Positions 54,876 through 63,948 of a stretch of 64,000 nucleotides of DNA are shown here, one piece after another; the first letter of the stretch is position 1, and each line of letters starts with the position of its first letter. Source of the stretch: CAYJAD01 sp964370835 (GTDB lineage Bacteria > Desulfobacterota > Desulfovibrionia > Desulfovibrionales > Desulfovibrionaceae); NCBI GenBank assembly GCA_964370835.1, contig CAYJLO010000002.1, positions 53,535 through 117,534 on the forward strand, given 5' to 3'. Below the pieces are notes generated by a model, which worked only from the letters and a program-made list of their open reading frames with translations, did not search any database and had not been told where the DNA came from. The translations under genes and the position numbers were made by a program.

Positions 54876-54938
54876 GTGGATACTTTTCAGCGCAAGATGT
54901 GTAAACGTTTTGCGCTTCCCTTACCACCTCCTATCCAC
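54876..54938 (+). promoter_or_regulatory. Two-tier hairpin upstream of dppB
   Basis: An outer 7-bp stem GTGGATA/TATCCAC (54876-54882 with 54932-54938) encloses an inner 7-bp stem AGCGCAA/TTGCGCT (54889-54895 with 54910-54916). It lies between the RdgC-like stop and the dppB start, without a T-run. It could be a structured leader, a protein-binding site or a weak terminator. Confidence 0.4.
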
Positions 54939-54982
54939 AGCTTTCGCCTCTCAAACAAGCTCTCTTTGCATAAGGAAATCAT

Positions 54983-56014
54983 ATGCCCCCTACCCCACAA
55001 ACGTCTAAAGGGTCTCTCTTGCTGGCTTTAGCATGGCGCATGGCGCGTAAATTACTTTGGATGCTTATGGTGCTCTGGGGCATTACAATTATTTCCTTTG
55101 TGGTCATTCACCTTGCCCCCGGTTCTCCCACGGACCTTGAAACCACACTTAACCCCATGGTGGGTGAAGCTGCACGCCAAAGACTAGAAGCTCTTTACGG
55201 CTTAGATAAGCCTTTATATGAGCAATATGGTAATTGGTTGTGGCGGATTTTACATTTAGATTTTGGCAATTCCATGTCCAGTGATGCGCGGCCCGTACTG
55301 GAAAAGATCATGGAACGTCTTCCTCTCACTGTGGGTATGAATGTGGCGGCCCTTGGTCTTACCCTTTGTTTGGCCATTCCCATGGGGGTGCTTTCTGCAT
55401 GGAAGCAAAACTCATGGCTTGATAAAGGTATGACCATCTTAGTCTTCATTGCCTTTGCCATGCCAGGTTTTTGGTTGGCTCTGTTGCTCATGCTTTATTT
55501 TGGTATAGAAAACACTTGGCTTCCCATTTCTGGATTAACCTCATTGGATTATAATCAACTTTCACCATGGGGCAAAGTATGGGATGTGGCTAGCCACTTG
55601 GTTTTACCCATAACCATCTATACTGTGGGTGCCATTGCTGGTATGTCACGATTTATGCGTTCCTCCATGCTGGAAGTTTTACGTCAAGATTATATTCTTA
55701 CGGCCCAAGCCAAAGGATTGCCTACTTCTGGTGTTATCTTTCATCACGCTTTGCGTAACGCCCTCCTCCCCCTCATTACGTTGCTGGGACTCTCAGTCCC
55801 CGGGCTCATTGGAGGCTCCGTCATCATTGAATCCATCTTTGCCCTGCCCGGACTAGGACAGCTTTTCTATGCCGCTGTTATGGCAAGAGATTATACTATG
55901 ATCATGGGAAATCTTGTCATTGGAGCTGTGCTTACCTTACTTGGTAATGTATTGGCAGATATGTGCTACGGTCTTGCTGATCCTCGTATACGCACAGCCA
56001 AGGAGATGGCATAA
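54983..56014 (+). CDS. dppB: Dipeptide/oligopeptide-type ABC transporter permease (DppB family)
   Basis: This is a 343-residue inner-membrane permease. The first segment LWMLMVLWGITIISFVVIHL followed by APGSP is the DppB/OppB signature; five further segments follow. The EAA loop is seen in VLRQDYILTAQAKGLPTSGV. AAGGA precedes the ATG. The stop overlaps the dppC start as TAATG. Peptide or nickel import is the usual role; the substrate is not determined here. Confidence 0.9.
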   Translation: MPPTPQTSKGSLLLALAWRMARKLLWMLMVLWGITIISFVVIHLAPGSPTDLETTLNPMVGEAARQRLEALYGLDKPLYEQYGNWLWRILHLDFGNSMSSDARPVLEKIMERLPLTVGMNVAALGLTLCLAIPMGVLSAWKQNSWLDKGMTILVFIAFAMPGFWLALLLMLYFGIENTWLPISGLTSLDYNQLSPWGKVWDVASHLVLPITIYTVGAIAGMSRFMRSSMLEVLRQDYILTAQAKGLPTSGVIFHHALRNALLPLITLLGLSVPGLIGGSVIIESIFALPGLGQLFYAAVMARDYTMIMGNLVIGAVLTLLGNVLADMCYGLADPRIRTAKEMA

Positions 56015-56850
56015 TGAATACCGCCTTTTCCTTTTGGATAAAAAAATACTTCATGTTTTCTTTAGGGCTTGTTTTGGTACTCGGCATGTCTTTGGCGGCC
56101 TTGCTTGCGCCATGGTTAGCCCCTTATGATCCCAACGCGTTGCATCTTGATTCCATTTTGCTGGGACCTTGCGAGGCCTTTCCTCTAGGGACAGATCAAT
56201 TGGGTCGTGATGTATTTTCACGATTACTCTATGGCGGACGTATATCTCTTTGGGTGGGATTTGTGGCTGTAAGTATCTCTGTTAGCATTGGGCTTATTTT
56301 AGGGCTTATTTCGGGCTACTTTGGTGGCCTTGTGGATGAAGCCATCATGCGTGGCGTGGACATTATGCTTTGTTTTCCTTCGTTTTTCCTTATTTTGGCC
56401 GTGATTGCTTTTCTTGAACCAAGCCTCACCAATATCATGATAGTCATAGGTTTAACATCGTGGATGGGCGTAGCCCGTCTCGTTCGTGCAGAAACCCTTA
56501 GCCTACGTCAAAGGGATTTTGTCTCTGCCGCGCTTTTACATGGCGCTTCCAGTGCTCGAATTCTTAGTGTGCATATTTTGCTCAATGCTTTAAGCCCTGT
56601 ACTTGTATCGGCGACCCTCGGCATTGCTGGAGCCATTTTGGTGGAATCTTCTTTGAGCTTCTTAGGGCTTGGAGTTCAACCTCCAACAGCTTCATGGGGA
56701 AATATGCTACTTGAAGGGAAAAATGTTTTAGAAATTGCCCCTTGGCTTTCATTCTATCCTGGTATAGCCATTTTGATTACCGTTCTTGGCTATAATTTAT
56801 TGGGAGAAAGCCTTCGTGATATACTTGACCCTAGATTACGTAATAAGTAA
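56014..56850 (+). CDS. dppC: Dipeptide/oligopeptide-type ABC transporter permease (DppC family)
   Basis: This 278-residue permease partner of DppB starts one base into the dppB stop codon. LGTDQLGRDVFSRLLYGGRI and the EAA loop LSLRQRDFVSAALLHGASSA are typical. Six membrane segments are predicted. recN follows after 15 bases, an unusual neighbour, and the ATPase gene dppD is about 6 kb further on. Confidence 0.91.
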   Translation: MNTAFSFWIKKYFMFSLGLVLVLGMSLAALLAPWLAPYDPNALHLDSILLGPCEAFPLGTDQLGRDVFSRLLYGGRISLWVGFVAVSISVSIGLILGLISGYFGGLVDEAIMRGVDIMLCFPSFFLILAVIAFLEPSLTNIMIVIGLTSWMGVARLVRAETLSLRQRDFVSAALLHGASSARILSVHILLNALSPVLVSATLGIAGAILVESSLSFLGLGVQPPTASWGNMLLEGKNVLEIAPWLSFYPGIAILITVLGYNLLGESLRDILDPRLRNK

Positions 56851-56865
56851 TAATTTGAGGGAAAT

Positions 56866-58440
56866 ATGTTAGAATATTTGCGTATACAAGGCCTTGCACT
56901 CATTGACCATGTGGAAATGGAATTTACTACTGGTATGAATGTGCTTACAGGGGAAACGGGTGCAGGAAAAAGTTTTATCCTTAAGGCTATTAACTTTGTT
57001 TTAGGTGAAAAAATGGGCGCAGAAATGGTTCGTGCAGGCCATGAGAAGGCGCAAGTGGAAGCCCTTTTTCTATATCAAGGGCAAGAGCTTATTTTACGCC
57101 GTGAACTCATAGCCGAAACCGGTCGCAGCCGTCTGTATATTAATGACAGTTTGAGCTCTCAAGAAAGTATACGTGAACTGCGCCCCAATCTTTTGGTGCA
57201 CACCAGCCAACACGCACAGCAAAAACTATTACAAAGCAGCTATCAGTCTAAGCTTATTGATGATTGCCTCCCCGACAACAGCCTTTTACAAGAACGGCAA
57301 CACATTTTACAACAAATTCAACGTGTGGCAGAAAAACGCATGGCTTTGCAAGAGCGTCATGTAACATTATCCGAAAAACGTGATTTGCTAGAAATGCAAC
57401 AATTAGAAATAGATAAAGTGGCCCCACAAGAAGGCGAGGAAGACAAACTCGAAAATATGCGTACTGCTGCCAGACAAGCTTCTCAGCGTGCTGCAGATTT
57501 CGCCGAAGCCCTTGCCCTCATTTACGGCGAGGATGGTCCGGGATTACGCGATCTTTTAGGGCAACTTGAGCATGCTCTTGAGCGTATCGGCGGCTACGAT
57601 TCTGATATGGAAGCTGACTTGGAAGCTGTGACTGCCCTGCGAGAAAATTTGCCTGCTTTGGAATCTCGTTTACGCAAAGCACCTGAGGCATCAAATGTTG
57701 ATATGGATGCTTTGGAATCTCGTCTGTATGCTTTAGCTCAGCTTAAACGCAAGCTACGCCGGTCCTTGGAAGAAATTCTGGAGTTACGTCAAGAAATTGA
57801 TGAAAATATTTCCTTTTTAGATTCTTGCGCTTTGGACATGGCCTTATTGGAAAAAGAAGAAAAATCTTTGACACAAAAACTTCAAGTTGTACTTGAGAAG
57901 CTCATCCCCTTACGCCGCCAATGTGCTGAAAAGTTTACCCAAAGATTAGAACAAGCTTTAGCTGGGCTTGGTTTTTCCAAGGAAATACGAGTCCATGCGG
58001 ATTTTGTTCCTGTGAAGCTGTGGGAAGATATTTGTGATGAAAAAGCACGATTACTTTGGGCTCCCAATCCCGGACAAGCGGCACAACCCTTAGACAAAAT
58101 TGCCTCTGGGGGAGAGCTTTCACGCTTTCTCTTGGCTCTTGTGAGTATAAAAAGCGGCGGTGAAAGTGCCACTTATATTTTTGATGAAGTGGATACAGGT
58201 ATTGGTGGCCTCACCCTCAATATGGTGTCTGAGCGTTTACAAAGTTTAGCTGAGCAAAGACAGATGTTGCTCATAACCCACTGGCCTCAACTTGCCGCAC
58301 TAGGTTCAAGACATTTTCGTATAGTAAAACAAGAAAATAATGGTAAAACCATCACATCTTGCCAACAATTAGACATTACATCTAGACAAGAAGAATTGGT
58401 GCGTATGGCTGGTGGTAGACGCGATTTGCTTGATATGTAG
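56866..58440 (+). CDS. recN: DNA repair protein RecN
   Basis: This 524-residue SMC-like ATPase takes part in double-strand-break repair. It has Walker A LTGETGAGKSFILKA (about 28), a central coiled coil (about 150-360), the ABC signature KIASGGELSRFLLAL and Walker B ATYIFDEVDTGIGG near the C-terminus. GAGGG precedes the ATG. It lies 15 bases after dppC and so is probably cotranscribed with dppBC. Close by are the RdgC-like ORFs, but dppBC lie between. Confidence 0.95.
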   Translation: MLEYLRIQGLALIDHVEMEFTTGMNVLTGETGAGKSFILKAINFVLGEKMGAEMVRAGHEKAQVEALFLYQGQELILRRELIAETGRSRLYINDSLSSQESIRELRPNLLVHTSQHAQQKLLQSSYQSKLIDDCLPDNSLLQERQHILQQIQRVAEKRMALQERHVTLSEKRDLLEMQQLEIDKVAPQEGEEDKLENMRTAARQASQRAADFAEALALIYGEDGPGLRDLLGQLEHALERIGGYDSDMEADLEAVTALRENLPALESRLRKAPEASNVDMDALESRLYALAQLKRKLRRSLEEILELRQEIDENISFLDSCALDMALLEKEEKSLTQKLQVVLEKLIPLRRQCAEKFTQRLEQALAGLGFSKEIRVHADFVPVKLWEDICDEKARLLWAPNPGQAAQPLDKIASGGELSRFLLALVSIKSGGESATYIFDEVDTGIGGLTLNMVSERLQSLAEQRQMLLITHWPQLAALGSRHFRIVKQENNGKTITSCQQLDITSRQEELVRMAGGRRDLLDM

Positions 58441-58488
58441 TATTTGCAATTGCAAAGGATGAAATACATCCGTACGTTAGTTATTTTA

Positions 58489-58526
58489 TAAAAAAAGGGT
58501 GTGCCTCATAAAACACACCCTTTTAA
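58489..58526. terminator. Bidirectional terminator between recN and fliM
   Basis: AAAAGGGTGTG (58493-58503) and CACACCCTTTT (58514-58524) form an 11-bp stem with A/T tails on both sides, serving the convergent genes. Confidence 0.9.
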
Positions 58527-58541
58527 CAATGTATAAGAACA

Positions 58542-59522
58542 CTAAGTATATTGCGGTTCAATTTCTTTAATAATTTGAAAGCCTTTCATGGCTTTAACTG
58601 TGCCGCCAAGTCCATAGTACTTGGTTACTCCGGCCACGGTGCAAGGTAAGAGATCTTCCACATCTGTATCCAAGACGAGCACATCCCCCACTTGCATTCG
58701 TAAAAGCTGATTACCTGTAATTTGGGTGCTTCCAAATTTAATTTTAAATTCCACAGGCGTTTCCATGAGGCGTTCTTTAAGGCGAGCCACCCAAGCATGG
58801 TCAATTTCCAAACGTTCTGTTTGAAAGCTTGCGTGTAACTTTTGACGAATGGGCTCAATGGTGGCATAGGGCAAGCACATGGTCATGGATCCAATGGTAC
58901 TATCAAGCTCCACTTCAAAGGTTATGACAACAACCACATCGGAAGGGGGAACGATGGCGGCAAATTGGGGGTTAATTTCCGAGCGTACCATTTCAAACTT
59001 CACATCGTGTACAGGGCGCCAAGATTCTTCAAGAGTGTCCAAAGAAATTTTGATAATTTTATCTACGACGGCTTGTTCAATGCGAGTGAATTCACGCCCT
59101 TCCACCTTTGGGGTAGAGCCAGCTCCGCCAAAAAAGTTTTCCACAAGGGCAAAAACCAAACGCGAATCCACCACGATGATGGCGTTACCGCGTAAAGGGT
59201 CCATCTTAAAGATATTAATACTTGTGGGTACAGGCAAGGAACGAATAAACTCACCAAACTTAGCCATATCTATGGAAATGGGGTTTAATTCTACGCGTTT
59301 ACGCAAAGCATTGGAGAGGGCGTTGGTGCACAAACGAGCAAATCGATCATTAACAATTTCAAGTACAGGCATACGCCCACGAATGATACGATCTTGATTG
59401 GCAAGGTCAAAGGGAACAATACCAGAGTCATCTGCTGGAGCTTCATTTTCGCTTTCTATTTCACCGCCAGAAAGACCGCGTAATAAAGCATCTACTTCAT
59501 CTTGTGCCAAAATCTTGTTCAT
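58542..59522 (-). CDS. fliM: Flagellar motor switch protein FliM
   Basis: This 326-residue C-ring protein has the CheY-binding N-terminus ILAQDEVDALLRGL (canonical LSQDEIDALL), a central CheC-like domain and a C-terminal SpoA domain (VEFKIKFGSTQITGNQLLRM). It is a single gene away from the hook operon. AAAGGG precedes the ATG. Confidence 0.96.
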   Translation of the reverse strand: MNKILAQDEVDALLRGLSGGEIESENEAPADDSGIVPFDLANQDRIIRGRMPVLEIVNDRFARLCTNALSNALRKRVELNPISIDMAKFGEFIRSLPVPTSINIFKMDPLRGNAIIVVDSRLVFALVENFFGGAGSTPKVEGREFTRIEQAVVDKIIKISLDTLEESWRPVHDVKFEMVRSEINPQFAAIVPPSDVVVVITFEVELDSTIGSMTMCLPYATIEPIRQKLHASFQTERLEIDHAWVARLKERLMETPVEFKIKFGSTQITGNQLLRMQVGDVLVLDTDVEDLLPCTVAGVTKYYGLGGTVKAMKGFQIIKEIEPQYT

Positions 59523-59720
59523 ACAACACCCTTTGTTTTGAAAATACCCTGCTTACTTTAGGCAGTGTTACACCTAAGGTCAATATTTTTATGAACGCTT
59601 TTATCTAAAACACGAACGTAAAATTGACAGTATGGCCCATATTAAAATATATGCAATTTATATACCTGACATTTTTCTGCCATGACGCTTTTCCGTTGTT
59701 TTTTACTTACTTCGTCATAA

Positions 59721-59749
59721 TTGACCTTCTTTTAAGGGCGCGCTATACT
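59721..59749 (+). promoter_or_regulatory. Promoter of the RACo-like gene, abutting the start codon
   Basis: TTGACC (59721-59726) and TATACT (59744-59749) are separated by exactly 17 bases. The -10 ends five bases before the ATG at 59755, so transcription would start at the start codon. No Shine-Dalgarno sequence is visible. Confidence 0.65.
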
Positions 59750-59754
59750 ATGAC

Positions 59755-61443
59755 ATGGACAAAAACTTGAACCAGAACTTTAAAACTTCCATTGTAAGCC
59801 CTCCTGAACTTCATGAAAAAAAGCTTTACGTACAACAAGAAGGCGATACTTGCCTCATAACCATCACTCTTGAATCTCTCACGCAAACCTTGGCGCAAGC
59901 ACTTTGGCTTTCCGGTAAAATTTCCCCTGTGCCTCTTTGTTCTGGGCTTGGGCGTTGCGGTGCCTGTAAAGTTCGCTTTATGAGCTCTGCTCCATTGCAT
60001 AGTACTCTTGAGAGTGAAGTTCTTGGAGAAAGTGCCATAGGTGATGGTTGGCGTTTAGCTTGTCGGCATACTTTAGAAAATCTTTACTTTGAGCAAGATG
60101 GCATTCATTTGTACATGCCAGCCCCTGCAATAAAGAAAAAGCATGTCCCTTTTTCAATGCAAGACCATAAACACACGCAGTGTCAGCCTGCTACTTTATC
60201 CATAGACCTTGGCACCACATCCTTTTGCTGGCAACTACTTGATATAAATAAACAGATAGCAAATGAAGGTAAAGAACTAAATCCTCAAATGGGAGCCGGG
60301 TCGGACATCATTTCTCGTATTCAATTTGGCACGAAACCTCAAGGTGCACAACTTTTAGCTCGTGTAGTCCGTGAAAAAATACAAGATATTTTGCATAATG
60401 TTGCACCTGCCTACGTTGTACAAGAAATAGGTCTTGCCGCCAATACAGCCATGACAGCCCTCTTTTTAGAAAAAGATGTGCAAGGTCTTGCCCATGCGCC
60501 CTATTCTCTTCCTCTTACGGGGCATAGCCATGCTCACGTGCATGGGCTTCCTCCCATATATTTGCCACCGGCCTTGGCGCCTTTTGTGGGGTCTGATATC
60601 AGCGCCGGTTATGCAGCTCTCATGGCAAGAAAAAATGCTGGCGAAAATGTGAGCTTTCCTTTTCTTTTGGCTGATCTTGGCACCAATGGAGAATTTATCC
60701 TTGCCGTCAATGAGCGTGAAGCCTTCATAACTTCCGTACCCATGGGGCCGGCTTTAGAAGGTATTGGACTTTCACACGGACATATGGCAGATGAAAGCGC
60801 AGGAATTGTACATGCGGTGCGTCTTGGTCCCACAGGCTTACAGCCGCAAACCATTGATGGTACTGTGCCGCAAAAAATATGTGGTACAGGTTATATCTCT
60901 CTTATACACGCTCTCCTTAAAGTTGGCTTACTTACAGAAACAGGACTTTTTACCAAGCAACCGGCGCATAAAAATAAATCACCATTTTTCATTAAATTAG
61001 CCGCAAGCTTAACACAAAAAAATGAACGTATGGTGCTTAACCTTTGGCAAAATATGTCCCCGAGCCCCATGTATCTTTATGCACACGACGTAGAAGAAAT
61101 ACTTAAAGTAAAAGCGTCTTTTTCTTTTGCCATGGCACAATTACTTAAACACGCAGGCCTTGCCCCCGCTCAATTACAACATATATATATTGCAGGTGCC
61201 ATGGGCCAACACGTTCACATAGCAGATCTTGAAGGATTAGGCTTTGTACCCCAAGGGGCTGGAGCGCGCATTATCTCCTTAGGTAATAGCGCCCTCGAAG
61301 GCATGAGTGCTTTATTGCTAGATGACAACTTACGCGAACATATATACCAATGGAGCAAGGGATGTGCCCTTGTAAACCTTACAGAAGATGAACATTTTAC
61401 GGAAAAATTCATGCAACATATGAATTTTTCCTATGCAGGATAA
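59755..61443 (+). CDS. RACo-like ferredoxin/ASKHA protein (DUF4445)
   Basis: This 562-residue protein has an N-terminal 2Fe-2S ferredoxin-like domain (about 20-115), with cysteines in PLCSGLGRCGACKVRF and LACRH, joined to an ASKHA ATPase domain (SIDLGTTSFCWQLLD near 155; DLGTNGEFILAV near 305). RACo proteins reductively activate cobalamin of corrinoid methyltransferases at ATP cost. No corrinoid protein or methyltransferase gene is nearby, so the partner is unknown. The start has no ribosome-binding site (see its promoter). The next gene follows after two bases. Confidence 0.87.
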   Translation: MDKNLNQNFKTSIVSPPELHEKKLYVQQEGDTCLITITLESLTQTLAQALWLSGKISPVPLCSGLGRCGACKVRFMSSAPLHSTLESEVLGESAIGDGWRLACRHTLENLYFEQDGIHLYMPAPAIKKKHVPFSMQDHKHTQCQPATLSIDLGTTSFCWQLLDINKQIANEGKELNPQMGAGSDIISRIQFGTKPQGAQLLARVVREKIQDILHNVAPAYVVQEIGLAANTAMTALFLEKDVQGLAHAPYSLPLTGHSHAHVHGLPPIYLPPALAPFVGSDISAGYAALMARKNAGENVSFPFLLADLGTNGEFILAVNEREAFITSVPMGPALEGIGLSHGHMADESAGIVHAVRLGPTGLQPQTIDGTVPQKICGTGYISLIHALLKVGLLTETGLFTKQPAHKNKSPFFIKLAASLTQKNERMVLNLWQNMSPSPMYLYAHDVEEILKVKASFSFAMAQLLKHAGLAPAQLQHIYIAGAMGQHVHIADLEGLGFVPQGAGARIISLGNSALEGMSALLLDDNLREHIYQWSKGCALVNLTEDEHFTEKFMQHMNFSYAG

Positions 61444-61445
61444 TT

Positions 61446-62927
61446 ATGCAAGAACTTTTCTCCCCCCTCTCTCGTTCCATCGTGAACGCCCTCCAAGACT
61501 TTCCTCAAATTTTAAACGCCGTTCTGCCCATGCAACCTAAGCATCGTCATCTTCTGCCACAAGCCATTGAGGAATTATCCACACGTTTAACTTCTGAACG
61601 TGGTTTACTACAACAGCCCTACTGGAGCGCACCACGCTTTACATCCGCTTATGTATGGTACTTTTTACCGTGGAATATCTTACGCTTAACACGATTATTG
61701 CAAAGCCTAGATTTGCCAGAACCTACCCCCATGCCCGTGAAAAAAAACGGACCTGCTCTACCTCGTATTTTTACTGATATGGGCAGTGGCCCCCTTTCTC
61801 TTCCCATGGCTTTATGGCTCGCAAAACCTCAATGGCGTAGTATTCCCTTAACCATCGTCTGCACAGATATCTCTCCACATCCCCTAAGTACTGGGCAAAA
61901 GATTTTTGAAGCCATGATGGGCAAAGATAGTCCTTGGCGCATAATCACAAGGCGCTGTCATTTAGAAGCAACAGCTTCTGAAATTCACAAAACAGAAGGT
62001 ATTCCTTGGCTCATAAGTGCTGCCAATGTTTGTAATGAGCTTAAAGGACGTAATGACCAAAGCACGGAAGAAAGATTGGAAGAAATTATAGAAAAATTGC
62101 TGAGCACTTTACAAAGCCCCGACGCACGCCTTCTTTTTGTGGAGCCGGGTACACGTCTTGGCGGAAAAACCATTGTTTCTCTACGCGAAGCAGCACAAAA
62201 CTACGGCCTTGCCCCTCTCAGCCCTTGTACGCATACTCACGAATGCCCCCTAGATGACACGCGTACCTGGTGTCACTTCACCTTTGATACGCAAGGTGCT
62301 CCACGTTGGCTCACAGAGCTCTCCACCAAAGCAAATCTACGCAAAGAAGCTTTAAGTCTTTCCTATGTGCTTTTTCAAAATCCCAAAGAGGAGCAAGACT
62401 TCCCTCTCACAAGACAAGCTCGTATCATATCCGCCCCCTTTCGCGTTCCGCAATTACGCGGATTTGCTCGCTATGCCTGTGCTCCACAAGGTTTAGCTCT
62501 TTTAGGTCAAGCTGAGCATCTGCCTTCTGGTGCTCTTGTGCAAATATCTCCTCCCACAGAAGATAGCCCCACAGACAAAAAATCTGGTGCTTTTATTCTT
62601 GAACATAGAGAAGAAATTCCTCAACGCCCTCGTGAAAACAACTGGGGAGACCGCGATAGGTATAGCCATAGCAATAGGTACGAGCGTAATGACAGATATG
62701 AACCTAGAGATAGGTATGAACGTAACGATAGGTACGACCAGAGAGACAGGTCAGACCGTCGTCCCTATGCTGCACCAGATCATACCAGAACTCCGCGTAG
62801 TTACGGTTCTTCTGACGAACGTTTTTCTGACCATCCTAGCAAGCGTCACAGCCCTCGCTCCGAAGAAAAGAAAAAAAAGGTCATAAAGCCTTCCAAGAAA
62901 AATGAAAAAAAATTCTGGGAAAAATAA
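61446..62927 (+). CDS. Rsm22-like methyltransferase family protein with repetitive charged tail
   Basis: This is a 493-residue protein. A SAM-binding-type loop (IFTDMGSGPLSLPMALWLA, about 110-128) and the Rsm22 cysteine/histidine cluster (PCTHTHECPLDDTRTWCHF near 260-280) identify the family, related to a mitochondrial ribosome small-subunit assembly methyltransferase-like protein. Residues about 395-493 are a low-complexity tail with RYERND/RYEPRD-type hexapeptides and a Lys-rich end, probably RNA-binding. AGGA lies six bases before the ATG, two bases after the RACo-like stop. Its role as a ribosome-associated or rRNA methyltransferase is inferred. Confidence 0.8.
   Translation: MQELFSPLSRSIVNALQDFPQILNAVLPMQPKHRHLLPQAIEELSTRLTSERGLLQQPYWSAPRFTSAYVWYFLPWNILRLTRLLQSLDLPEPTPMPVKKNGPALPRIFTDMGSGPLSLPMALWLAKPQWRSIPLTIVCTDISPHPLSTGQKIFEAMMGKDSPWRIITRRCHLEATASEIHKTEGIPWLISAANVCNELKGRNDQSTEERLEEIIEKLLSTLQSPDARLLFVEPGTRLGGKTIVSLREAAQNYGLAPLSPCTHTHECPLDDTRTWCHFTFDTQGAPRWLTELSTKANLRKEALSLSYVLFQNPKEEQDFPLTRQARIISAPFRVPQLRGFARYACAPQGLALLGQAEHLPSGALVQISPPTEDSPTDKKSGAFILEHREEIPQRPRENNWGDRDRYSHSNRYERNDRYEPRDRYERNDRYDQRDRSDRRPYAAPDHTRTPRSYGSSDERFSDHPSKRHSPRSEEKKKKVIKPSKKNEKKFWEK
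62655..62756 (+). repeat. 18-bp tandem repeats in the Rsm22-like tail
   Basis: Five to six degenerate units of GATAGGTATGAACGTAAC-like sequence encode the Arg/Tyr/Asp hexapeptides. Length variation between strains is expected for such repeats. Confidence 0.7.
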
Positions 62928-62928
62928 T

Positions 62929-63906
62929 ATGCAGGAACAAGCTGTTTTAAACGTACAAAATCTAACAGTTACCTTTCATACAGAAAAAGGCTGTTATGAT
63001 GCCGTATCGGACATGAATTTTTCCATCGCTGCAGGAGAAATTTTTTGCCTTGTGGGAGAGTCCGGTTGTGGTAAGAGCCTTACCGCCAAGGCCATTTTAC
63101 GTTTAACTCCAGAAAATACCAGTTTGAGCGGGCATGTCTTCCTTCACGGTAAAGACATGCTTGCCCTCTCAGAAAAGGCCATGCGCCAAGTGCGTGGTCA
63201 AGACGCGGGGATGATTTTCCAAGAGCCCATGACAGCCCTTAATCCTGTACTACGTGTGGGTGACCAATGTATCGAGCATGTAATTCTACATAAAAAATAC
63301 AACAAAGCTCAAGCTAAGCAACATATTCTTGATATTTTTCGCCAAGTAGGCATACCTGCACCGGAAAATCGCTTCAATGATTATCCTCATCAATTAAGCG
63401 GCGGCATGCGTCAACGCATTGTCATTGCCATGGCCCTTGCTTGTAATCCCACACTGCTCCTAGCCGATGAACCCACCACCGCCCTTGATGTCACCATTCA
63501 ATGGCAAATTCTTCAACTTCTTAAAGCATTAGTTGAAGAAAAAGAACGTGGAATATTACTCATTACGCACGACCTTGGTGTCGTCGCTCAAATGGCGCAT
63601 AAAGTGGGAGTCATGTATGCCGGGCAAATGGTGGAATATGGCACCGTGCAAGACATTCTTCAAAATCCACAGCATCCCTATACGCAAGGCCTGCTCCATG
63701 CGTCGCCCTCAAAACATGCCATGGAAAAAAATCGCCTGCCCACCATTGAAGGTACCGTACCGCCTCCGCATAATCTTCCGCAAGGTTGTCGATTCCATCC
63801 CCGTTGTCCACAGGCACAAAAACAATGCATCGAGAAAGAACCTTCTTTTGTTGTATTGGAAAATGGTCATAAGGCTCGCTGCTTGTTGATTGAAGATTTA
63901 GTTTAG
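62929..63906 (+). CDS. dppD: Dipeptide/oligopeptide ABC transporter ATPase (DppD family)
   Basis: This 325-residue ATPase has Walker A LVGESGCGKSLTAKAIL, signature LSGGMRQRIVIAMAL, Walker B LLLADEPTTALD and the oligopeptide-transporter C-terminal motif GCRFHPRCPQAQKQC (oligo_HPY). ATG 62929 is preferred, with GGGA upstream and just after the Rsm22-like stop; an in-frame ATG at 62902 lies inside that gene. It may serve DppBC encoded about 6 kb upstream or, with genes beyond the window, another permease. The long-hairpin repeat follows. Confidence 0.93.
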   Translation: MQEQAVLNVQNLTVTFHTEKGCYDAVSDMNFSIAAGEIFCLVGESGCGKSLTAKAILRLTPENTSLSGHVFLHGKDMLALSEKAMRQVRGQDAGMIFQEPMTALNPVLRVGDQCIEHVILHKKYNKAQAKQHILDIFRQVGIPAPENRFNDYPHQLSGGMRQRIVIAMALACNPTLLLADEPTTALDVTIQWQILQLLKALVEEKERGILLITHDLGVVAQMAHKVGVMYAGQMVEYGTVQDILQNPQHPYTQGLLHASPSKHAMEKNRLPTIEGTVPPPHNLPQGCRFHPRCPQAQKQCIEKEPSFVVLENGHKARCLLIEDLV

Positions 63907-63948
63907 TTTTTTAATTTTTTTTTAGTTTTAGTTTTATTTTTATTTTTT
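63907..63948 (+). other. Extreme T-rich tract after dppD
   Basis: About 42 bases are almost all T with sparse A and G, directly before the hairpin. On the minus strand it is an A-rich tail of the repeat, as in the other copies. Confidence 0.6.

Noticed and set aside
62655..62756. CRISPR-like array from the regular 18-bp repeats
   Set aside because: The units are contiguous with no spacers, are in frame within a coding tail and encode hexapeptides.
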